Assembly (NCBI GenBank): GCA_022453515.1
Contig: JAJNNY010000073.1
Location: forward strand, 109,388-173,387
Source of the DNA: Astrocystis sublimbata
Taxonomy: Eukaryota; Ascomycota; Sordariomycetes; Xylariales; Xylariaceae
Reading direction: 5' to 3'
Length of the DNA stretch: 64,000 nucleotides
Shown: positions 55,932 to 64,000 of the stretch, piece by piece
Layout: every line of letters begins with the position of its first letter
Numbering within the stretch: the stretch's first letter is position 1
The notes under the pieces: model-generated
Told to the model about the DNA's origin: nothing
The model's input: the letters and a program-made list of their open reading frames with translations, nothing else
Database searches by the model: none
Translations under genes and position numbers: made by a program

Positions 55932-57513
55932 GATTGCGTGTTGCGTGTCGCTTGTTGCGTGTCGCTTGTTGCTTGTTGTGTGTGTGTAGTACTGGTATGA
56001 CTCGTGGACCTGAGGGCGTGTTCCAGTTCCAGTCTCTACCTCCACGGCGCATCTCGAGATTATAATCAAAACTGAAGCATAATGGGTTTGATGGCACGCA
56101 TCTTTGTTAGTCATTGAGATCCGGATCCGGAAAGAGCTGGCAAGTCCTTCCTGTCTAAAGAAACAACTCGTAATACAAAGAGCACAAAGTCATGTCCTCG
56201 TTTCGCTCGGACCCGACCCCAAGTTTCCATTACAATGCTTCCAATGTTCATAACAATTGTCAATCTAGTAATCAGAGAATGTGGCAACTTCATGCAAGGA
56301 CATTTGTCCCAAGCTTTGTTGTGCCAATTGTACTGGGTCTTCTAGGATGAAATACATATTGCATTGTAGTCCCTCTTGAAAGAAATAGTTGTCTAAGAGG
56401 GGTCAATCACAGGGATAAAGAGCGAATAGTAAAGCGCTGAGGCAAGCCTAAGACGTGCTATTCAACTTGAAAGTTAGTATTACTGCAAGAAGGTGACGAA
56501 GGTGCTATGTATTGGAGTTGGGCTGATGTTTTCCGGTGCCCAGACAACATGGTATATCAACTGATTTTCTATCAGAGTATGGTAATCTAGTTCAGTAGAC
56601 TCGTCTTCAGATTATGAAGTAGCATGGTAGGGGTTGGGTGTAGATCATATGGATTCCTGGGCTTCTCTCTCAACTTTCAAGGACTTGGGGGTTGCCTAGC
56701 CCTTGCATAGACTAAGTAATTATAGTCAATTCTTTCACAACAAGCCCCTTGCAGGGTAGGCCACAAGTGGTAGCTAATACCATCGATGACCTCCAGATCA
56801 ATAACAAGAGTCCAGGACTTTCATAGATCTTTACAGAGCTTCAGTCCGAAGTTTCAGAGTTATATTACCCAAAATTTTGGGAATGACCTGCGCTTAGGAG
56901 ACATGGAAGTCTTTCATAAATTGCTGCAGGCGCTTACCTTTGTAAGTGGCCCTCACTAAGGTGGGGTAACTTAGGAACCCCCCTTTCTCAATGTTATATC
57001 TAAGTCTCTTGTGACGATGTTGCCTACGTTGTCTTAGTCTCGAGAAATATCATACTATACAGTTACTTTAATACACGTCGAGCCATATATTTGCCTACCT
57101 TTCCCACTTTCAGCACATTAGGGTGTGTAAGCGTTTAGCATCTCAAGACATGAACACTTCCCCAAGATATTTAGGGGTTGATACAACGCCAATTGACTTT
57201 TTGATGGCAATGGCGGGCGACAACACAAATTTGTTGACACTTGACAGAGAAGGGGAAATGCTAGGTAGGTTAATATAAATTAGTATGTTGCTGGTTGAGT
57301 AAGCTCATGGCGTGATTACTTTTGATGTTCTGGACTTAACGGGTTGTCGGCCAATGACATCTCGGCGAATGCAATGGCGTCGAGGTGTGCGTTGCACAAT
57401 TGTATACACCAGAACTATCTAGCTAGTAGGTCACTGCTCTCACTGGTCTGATCGTAGATTCTATATTACTAAGTAGGTAGATAGATACTGTGGCCTCTAT
57501 GATCTTATTATCA
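55932..57513. other. intergenic region
   Basis: 1.6 kb. 55935-55990 is a CGTGTTGCTTGTTG-type low-complexity stretch. The rest is moderately AT-rich with no frame of interest. Confidence 0.4.
55935..55990 (+). repeat. low-complexity GCGTGT/GCTTGTT repeat
   Basis: Alternating GCGTGTCGCTTGTT units ending in GTGTGTGTG, located just upstream of the gene read leftward from 55931. Confidence 0.65.
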
Positions 57514-58756
57514 TCAATTACGAACAACTCTAGGACTGCCAGTCTGGCCAGGCCTCCAAGCCCTCTCGCCATTCACAAACGGCGCGCGTCCCAGCGCCTC
57601 AGCCTGCGTCTCCCACACCCTATTTCCCAACCCCAAAAGCGTCTCCCCAAAATCCCCCAGCACGTCCTCGACGCCCGGCTCCAGCTTCTGGACCGCGGCG
57701 CAATACTCTTCCTCAGTCCCAAACGTCGCAACCTTCCAAAGCATCTTCCACGCCCGCACAGCCTCTTGCGCATCACGATGTCGCGGCTGGACGTTAGAGG
57801 CAATCAGGTAGCACGACGAGCGCTTCGCATGGGGCCCTTTCTGCTTAAACAATCTCACATGTGCGAAAGCGGAAAACGTGCGCAGAAGAAGCACGCACCG
57901 CCACGACTCGATCTTGTGCAGCAGCACCAGCATGGTGCCGCCGGGCTTCATGTGCTCGAGACCGAGGGCGAGCTGTGTGAACAGCAAGCGCGCGGGCTCG
58001 CGGATCTCGCGGTACGCCTCGCGATGGTGCGTGCGGAGAACCTGGCCGTCGCAGATGACGATGTCAAAAGCGTCCTCGGGGGCGAATTGGCGCGCGAGAA
58101 ACTCGCAAGCGTCGGGGTGCTCGGGGGGGATGGTCTCGACGTCCATGTCCGCCGCTAGCATGGTGATGTCGACGAGGTTGATGGCGATGTTGGGGCGTGG
58201 CGGGATCAGAACCGTGTGTCCGCCTTTCTCAGGAGGAAGACTGAAGGCCTTGGCGTGGGCTTCCGGATTGCACGCCAAGGCAACATCCAAGAAGCCTCCG
58301 GGCGCCATGCACATATCGAGGATGGCCGTCGGTTCTCCCGGTTGTGCGTGGATGTTGAAGGCACCGGTTGCGCGGTGGACGGTTTGTCCGACGCGTTTCA
58401 TCATGTCGAAGAAGCGCAGAGCTTGCTCGTCGTCCGAGTTGTCCGCCCGGTGGCGCTGCTTGGCGAAATACTCATCACCGGCCGGGTTTTTCCAACCCTG
58501 TGGTTTGCAGTGTCAGACAGAGCAAGCAATACACCGCAGGCAACGAACGATTCTCGCGGCTTGTTGGAGTTACCTTGTCTCTCAATTCGCTCAAGGTTCT
58601 GAAGTTCAGGTTTCTCTCCATGAGGTAGGCCTTGATTGCTCCGTTCGTATCCCCGGTAGATTTCACATAGTCGCTGACCACAGCTGGCACATTGCGGACC
58701 TGCACCTCGCCGTCGCCCTGCGGCGATAAGCGTGGATGGGCTGACAGTTCGGCCAT
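57514..58756 (-). CDS. FtsJ-like (RrmJ-fold) methyltransferase-domain protein
   Basis: Exons on the minus strand 58756-58574 and 58497-57514, giving 388 aa; the 76-nt intron ends in CCACAG. The N-terminal part is AVVSDYVKSTGDTNGAIKAY. The SAM-binding motif I is LDMCMAPGGFLDVAL. Acidic DIVICDG lies in the region where RrmJ carries its catalytic Asp, and LVLLHKIESWRC supplies a Lys at the second catalytic position. The domain matches the FtsJ-like methyltransferase family (2'-O-ribose RNA methylation) found in many filamentous fungi with unknown substrate. Ends in EALGRAPFVNGERAW and a Pro/Gly-rich tail. Probably cytosolic or nuclear. Confidence 0.85.
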
Positions 58757-59894
58757 TGGTTTTTCTGAGTGCCGAGAGGGCCAGTCCCAGAAGATATTGT
58801 AAGGTGATGTTCACTTCACTGCCAAGGGAATGGACAAGGTTTGAGACAGGGGTCGCCAGTATCAAGCGTGCTGCTTGCAGTATCATGAGTCGATTGCCAT
58901 GATGGACGAGTGCGCGTGTGGGGGGCAATGTATCGCTGTATTATATCGCCAGTCTTACTCGTAAGCGTGTTCGCTGCCAAAACCGTTTGATGATGGGGAG
59001 GGGCGGATATCTGCAGTGCCACAGCTTAAGACAACCCACGTATACTTACATTACATGCCTGCTTCCGAATCAGAATCAGCAAACGGGCTCCCGAAGCGAA
59101 TGGACAAGGGGAAAAGTGGGAGGCCGACCAAGACCCGACCCAGGTTTTTGTCGCACGGCCGTTGCTGCCAACAGTGTTATCGGGCTACAATGTAGCTCCT
59201 GTACCTGTTTGAACATAATCTGTTTGCTGTGTTCGAGCAGGGCTGTAAGGCAAACCGTCGCATGGAGGATATCAAGTTTCGTTCACCGAAGAGCAACCTT
59301 GCCATTCGCTGGATACCGTTTGCATAGCTGCAATCCGGAAAACATGCATGAGTTCGCACCCGCCCTGAGGTAGGTTCGGTAGGGATCACCCACCACGTCA
59401 GCAAGCGACCGCAGAGTCATGCTCAAGCTGTTGGGGGCTGGGAAAACACCGCCCCATGCGTGGAACAAATCGCAATCGAATCATGAATTCGGTGAGAGCA
59501 GGACAGTAGTTGGTTGCACCGACGATTCCCCTCATCGAGTTCAGCGCCAAGACTGCCTGCCTGTAAAGTGTTATTGTAAGTGGAATTACATAAGCAGAGT
59601 TACAGCGAGAATGTCTCTCCAAGGGGTGAAATCCCACAGTCAATGATACAGCATTCCTGGCATAGTAACAATTTCGGTCAGAAATACACAGCTATCTTTC
59701 ACGGTCCTCAGTCAGACCGTCCAAAGGTGATGTCGCGATCGGGTGTCAATGCCCTCCAACTCTAAGACCATGTTTGAACATCGAGACATTAATTCGCTCT
59801 CCCATATAGTCTAAAAAAAGCCACTGGACCCCAATCTTGGTACCTAGGTATATTTAAATCATGCCATAAACCCCGCCCGTAGTCAGGCATGCCA
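58757..59894. other. intergenic region between FtsJ-like and ATG6 genes
   Basis: 1.1 kb with no gene; a perfect TACCTAGGTA palindrome at 59841-59850. Confidence 0.45.
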
Positions 59895-61468
59895 TCAACG
59901 CCCATTCGCTAAATAGCTTACATTGCTCGCATGCGCAATGAGAAACTTGCAACACGTCAGCCCGAACTTGCACGCCTTTGTCCACCCCTCGTCGTTCGTG
60001 ATTCCCAGCCTTATACTGAAATGGCCGATTCTATCGTCCCCAATCTTATCGCCCTCGATCTTGTAAGGCAAGACCAGTGGGGTAGATGAGTACGCGTGGG
60101 TACCCGTGTCCGCCTTGGTCTGCTCGTGCACGAAGACGCCCAGCTGCCTAACCAGCTCCAAGAATGCCACCATGCCCTTGTCGAAGCTCCTGTTCCACAG
60201 CATCTGTAGCGGAAGATCTCCTGTGCAGTAGAGATCGAGCACGCTCTTCTTCGGCGCTGGGGGAGGTCCTGTCCTATTCGCGTTTATCCGACTCGAGGAA
60301 GGCGATATGTGTTCGTAACGTATTATCTTGGATGCCGAACCCATCGGCTGGGGTTCGTAGCCGTCGAATTTGTATCCGAGCTTATCGGCTACCGTGGTGA
60401 CTAGGAGGAGCGCTTGGCCCCAAGCGGCGTTGATCTCGGGCCAATCCACAGGTTTGGACGATAGCCGGCCTAACCTGAGGCCGTTGATGGTGGCAAAGTT
60501 GCCATCGTGATGGATGGAGAAGGTATCGTTGTATACGTTTGCGCGTTGGAGTTTCGTCAGGAGCTGGGAGTCGTGGTCGAATTTGGAGTTGATGCTGTCT
60601 CTTTCGTTCTGGAACTCGGTGAGCTTGGAGCCAAAGGCGTTGCGGTCCCGCCAGAATTGCTCCTCCTCGGCGTCCAGCTTCTGGGATTCCTCCTCGAGGG
60701 CCATTATTTCTGCATCCAGAGCTGCCTTTTCTTCCTCCAGTTCCGTCAATTCCTTCATGTTCTCGTCTTCTTCCTTTCTGGCCTTGCCAAGCCGACTTTC
60801 CGCTTCAGCAACTTCCTCCTCAGTAGGCACATCGGCCTGGACTTGTTTCAAGTAGCTAGCATACGCGTCTCGTTCGCGCACGCTGGATTCCAACCTCTTC
60901 TGAAGCCCATCCACCAGCATCTCGGCACACTCGACGCAAACCGGGTGGTCGATGTCAGACCGCGCAGATAAAATCTCGAATAGTCTGTTGATGCGCTCCG
61001 CCTCGTGGGGTTGGGCGGCCCTACTGTCAGGGCGCTGGCTTGGTGTGAAGGATGATCGCCGCTGCTGACTGGGGACAGGTTGTTCGTGGGGTTGTGTCAA
61101 CCTCGGTGGCGCGACTTGCGACTCGGTCAGAAGCACGAAGGACATGGCGGAACTGTCGCGGGGATGGCCGTCGCCGCGCACGGCACTGCCCTGCTTCTTG
61201 AACGTTGGTGGACCGGTGCTTTTGAATACTCTGTCGTATAGAGCTCGTCGCTCGGGTTCGTGGGGATAAGACGCGCGCGCGGATTGCAAACGTTTCGGTG
61301 GCTGTTGGGCTGACGAGGCTAGAGTTTGAGGTTGCGCGTCAGCAAGCAAGCAATACACCATCTTGCAACGGGACAGAGCTAACCGACTAAAAGATCGTAG
61401 GCAGCAGGATTCAGATCTGACAACGACCCGTCCAGCTTCAGTGGATATCGGCACTTCTGGCAATACAT
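59895..61468 (-). CDS. ATG6: autophagy protein Atg6/Vps30 (beclin 1 homologue)
   Basis: Exons on the minus strand 61468-61384 and 61318-59895, giving 502 aa; the 65-nt intron is GTTAGC...CTCTAG. The start ATG at 61468 gives the typical zinc-site N-terminus MYCQKCRYPLKLDGSL with SDLNPAAYDLL across the splice. A coiled-coil domain follows (CVECAEMLVDGLQKRLESSV to about residue 290, with ELEEEKAALDAEIMALEEES), then the evolutionarily conserved domain: FSIHHDGNFATINGLRLGRL, EINAAWGQALLLVTTVADKL, RPMGSxS-like QPMGSASKI, LDLYCTGDLP and GWTKACKFGLTCCKFLIAHA. It is a subunit of the Vps34 phosphatidylinositol 3-kinase complexes I and II in autophagy and vacuolar sorting. A GTAAGC donor-like site after AHASN (59921) means an extra 3' exon is possible. 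Confidence 0.93.
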
Positions 61469-62654
61469 GTCGTGGGAAGTATGGCTGCAGCTGTGGGGAT
61501 CATCTGGTCGATAAAGGGTGTAGATCGCGGGGTGTCGAGGTGTGAGGGATCGACATTGGTGTAGGCAGCTGCTGTCAAGTTGTTAGTAAGGCAGCTACTT
61601 ATTTGGTGATGATTAGTGCCAATACTGACTTTCAAAGGGGAAAATAAGCAATAGAACCTAGAACCTACAACCTTGAAGAAGAGCCTTCTAAGTTCTACCT
61701 CCAGCATTTGCTCTGCAGCATGCCTCTGGTGATACCTAGGTACGTGGATGGAGTTCAATCAAGTCAGTAAAGCGTTTCCGTCGTGTGTTTTGGATGACTA
61801 TCGCCAAGCACACACAGATAAGGTTAGTCGAATGCGACCTCGAAGATTATACGTCATGTGCTGATCAGGGTCATCCATCTTCAAGACACGTTATCGATAA
61901 TCGAGTCTCGACGCGGGGTCAGCTGCGGGCGCGTCAGGCTTAGCGCCGGTATTTCACCGAATCAGGTAAGTAGGTCTACGGGCACCTGCGAACTAGATAC
62001 TAGAGTACCGCATGCTAGAGCGTACAGACTCCTTAGTGCGACTAGCTGGGCTTACTGAAGTACGCTAGCCGCTTTTGCTCAAGCTCAGCTCAACCAATTG
62101 TTACCTAGTGAGGTAGGTAATGGTGCTGGGAACATATAACCACGGTCAAGAAAGACCGACCATTAGAAAACACCAAGACTGCACATCACCTAATCAGAAA
62201 CTACCTAAGCAGCAATTATATAATGGTTTGATCCTTATCAAGACGTCCGTTTGGCGTGAGACGCTTGCCCTTTCTTTGCACATAGTTACATATACACATT
62301 AGAATCAGTAATGTATACACAGTTGTTATTCTCACCATATGAGTAATAGACGACGCGAAATACGGCTGGCCCAAAGTATAAAACACTACCTCTATGTAGG
62401 TACCAAAACTACCTCACATGGCCGGCTGTCCACTACGACCGGCGTGACTAAGTCCCGTATTGCCTCGTAATACGACTGTTTTGAGCTCGCCGACTGAACC
62501 TTATCAAGTAGGCCACGTACACCAGATGAAAATGCCTGCCCGCCACAGGTACAAAAGCGTGGGCAGAAGCACTGCCATGGAGCAGTCGTTTCCTCCCTCA
62601 CCACTGCACTGCCGTCAACCTTCAAAGCCCCTAAGAAGCATTTATATATAATTT
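61469..62654. other. intergenic region
   Basis: 1.2 kb. A TACCTAGGTAC motif at 61733-61743. No supportable gene. Confidence 0.4.
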
Positions 62655-64000
62655 ATGCAAAGCAAAACGGACCATCTAGCACTTGGGAGCCGTACACACA
62701 GACCTATCGACATTGACGACGAGACCAGCATGAAGTCTCGGCTTCAAGCTCACGATCAGAAGATGAAGGCGGCGGACATTTACGACGAGACCCGCATGAA
62801 GTATCAGCTTCAAGTTCACGATCAGAATACAAAGGCGGTGGACTCCGCATTGAAGGCGGCACAAGCGACGATACAGGACCTTAGGTGAGTTATCCCATTA
62901 ATCTTGCTCGAGCGATAATGGCTAACCAGTCGAATAGAACGAGTTGGCTAGATGGCTCGCTCGAGATGACACGCGGCCAGTTTGAAGACGAGATGAAGCG
63001 CCAAGGCCGAGAGCTTTGCGCTCTATTTTTGAAGAGGGCTCATATGCGTACGTCGAGATTTGAGCTTGCAGCCAGGGAGATTGATGCGGAGATATGGAAC
63101 AAACGTGCCCATGCCGAAGATTGGGCATCCATCGACCAATCAATTTCACGGATCCAGGATCCTTCGGGGGCCACAGTGACGATCAAGAACCTCCGCGACC
63201 CTGGCAAGCAAGAATGCTAGCGGGAAGACGTCATCGAGGCCTACGGCGCGATAAATGACAGGCGAGACAGATGGATCTGGTGTCCAATAACCGGACAACA
63301 TCTACCCCCATGGATGATTACTGTTGTTCACATCGTTAGCTACAACGTGGATGAGCCAGCAGCAAGTCCATCTGTTTGGGCCTAGCAATAATTCGGACGG
63401 ACATATCTGGAGTGTCAGCAATGGAATTCCTCTGTGTAAACAGTATACAGGAATGCTCGATGACGCGAGGATAGCCATTATACCTACTACAGACGGCAGT
63501 GGTCTTAAGGTGGTAGTTTCGGATAAGGCCGACCGCGAAAAGGAGCCTATGCCTGGCTGCTTTCCTCCAGAGGGAAGGAGCTTCACGGACGAACTCTCAA
63601 ATTCTTAAACAATCACCGCCCATCAATGAGGTATTTTTACTTCGCGTTTCTAATCGGCATTTTGCGACGACAAAGGTTCGAAGTTGATGGGTGGTGGAGA
63701 GACCGCCTTACCTATGCTAATATCCCTTTTTTCCCTACCCCTGGGAATGGGATTCGCGAGACTACGCTACGCAAACTTGCAATCAAGATAGGACATCTTC
63801 CTATCGATGACGCCGGCAAGTTTGCGACTATCGCCTGTAGGGGTTTCCAGCTAGAGCATCCATCTTTTGTAGGGGCGAACGAGGGCAAGGGAAAGGAAAG
63901 CGAAATGGAAAGCGCAAGCGTAAGGAGACCGACATTATAACAGATAAGATGGAGGACGAGGTGTTTAGTGACATGTTAGCAAATGCATTAAACATAGATA
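62655..64000 (+). pseudogene. HNH-nuclease-like fungal gene, multiply disrupted and cut by the window edge
   Basis: Plus strand, starting at the ATG 62655, with a 53-nt intron at 62885-62937 (GTGAGT...AATAG). Coding evidence continues through LDGSLEMTRGQFEDEMKRQG, then a TAG at 63218-63220 interrupts the frame (EC*REDVIEAYGAI). The same frame continues with RWIWCPITGQ and HIV, the HNH-type segment, to a frameshift near 63355-63366 (before VHLFGPSNNSDGHIWS). A second shift occurs near 63570-63600 (before NNHRPSMRYFYFAF) and a third near 63880-63910 (before DEVFSDMLANAL). The joined content resembles the large family of HNH-nuclease-like proteins of filamentous fungi. Residues 19-62 contain a tandem 66-bp duplication. 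Inactive gene or relic; sequencing error in four places is less likely. Confidence 0.72.
62709..62840 (+). repeat. tandem 66-bp duplication inside the HNH-like gene
   Basis: Two adjacent 22-codon units, 62709-62774 and 62775-62840. The encoded units share DxxDETxMK, LQ-HDQ and KA-type positions, with several substitutions between them. The charged, coiled-coil-like pattern suggests an internal helical repeat. Confidence 0.8.

Noticed and set aside
57490..58729. Plus-strand frames of 222 and 283 codons over the FtsJ-like gene
   Set aside because: Antisense shadows; splice-consistent minus model explains the region.
1..64000. CRISPR array, operons, insertion sequences, rRNA genes
   Set aside because: No regularly spaced direct repeats, no transposase domain, no rRNA-like sequence, and gene structure is eukaryotic with introns.

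Overview
The window looks like nuclear DNA of a filamentous ascomycete (Pezizomycotina, most likely a Sordariomycete). Genes are monocistronic on both strands, with short introns (about 55-160 nt, GTRNGT donors, often a CTAAC branch point and CAG or TAG acceptors). There are housekeeping genes of clear fungal type (ATG6/beclin, SWP1, choline/ethanolamine phosphotransferase, INO4-like bHLH, mitochondrial ThrRS, Maf) and families known mainly from Pezizomycotina (DUF7707 GPI proteins, a C-terminal-membrane-helix family, HNH-nuclease-like proteins). Genes are separated by long spacers; some are AT-rich, and a palindromic TACCTAGGTA-like motif recurs in them. No rRNA, intact tRNA, CRISPR array or intact transposon was found. 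All gene models were spliced by eye.

Layout. 0.5-6.6 kb: aldehyde dehydrogenase, then a divergent pair made of a trypsin-like protease/zinc-finger protein (minus) and a membrane-anchored family protein (plus). 9-18 kb: a GPI-anchored DUF7707 protein and three secretory-pathway genes, the phospholipid-synthesis aminoalcoholphosphotransferase, the oligosaccharyltransferase subunit Swp1 and a secreted glutaminyl cyclase. 18-37 kb: a gene-poor, accessory-looking region with a degenerate tRNA-like element, several unrecognised genes, a short-chain dehydrogenase, a small secreted Cys-rich protein, a divergent SRPK-like kinase with a hydrophobic tail, eroded ORFs and a HicA-like-domain protein. 37-46 kb: Maf pyrophosphatase, INO4-like bHLH, mitochondrial threonyl-tRNA synthetase and a conserved membrane protein. 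46-51 kb: a seven-exon cytochrome P450 followed by a zinc-type alcohol dehydrogenase/enoyl reductase in tandem. 51-56 kb: two unrecognised genes flanking a gamma-glutamylcyclotransferase-like gene. 57-61.5 kb: FtsJ-like methyltransferase and ATG6. 62.6 kb to the edge: a broken HNH-nuclease-like gene with one nonsense codon and three frameshifts.

The most unusual material is the protease/zinc-finger plus membrane-protein divergent pair (2.5-6.6 kb), the HicA-like domain in a fungal protein (35.6-36.5 kb), the SRPK-like kinase with a membrane tail (30.5-32.2 kb), and the multiply disrupted HNH gene with an internal 66-bp tandem duplication (62.7-64 kb). I see no operon-like or CRISPR-like system, and any functional link between neighbours here is inference.
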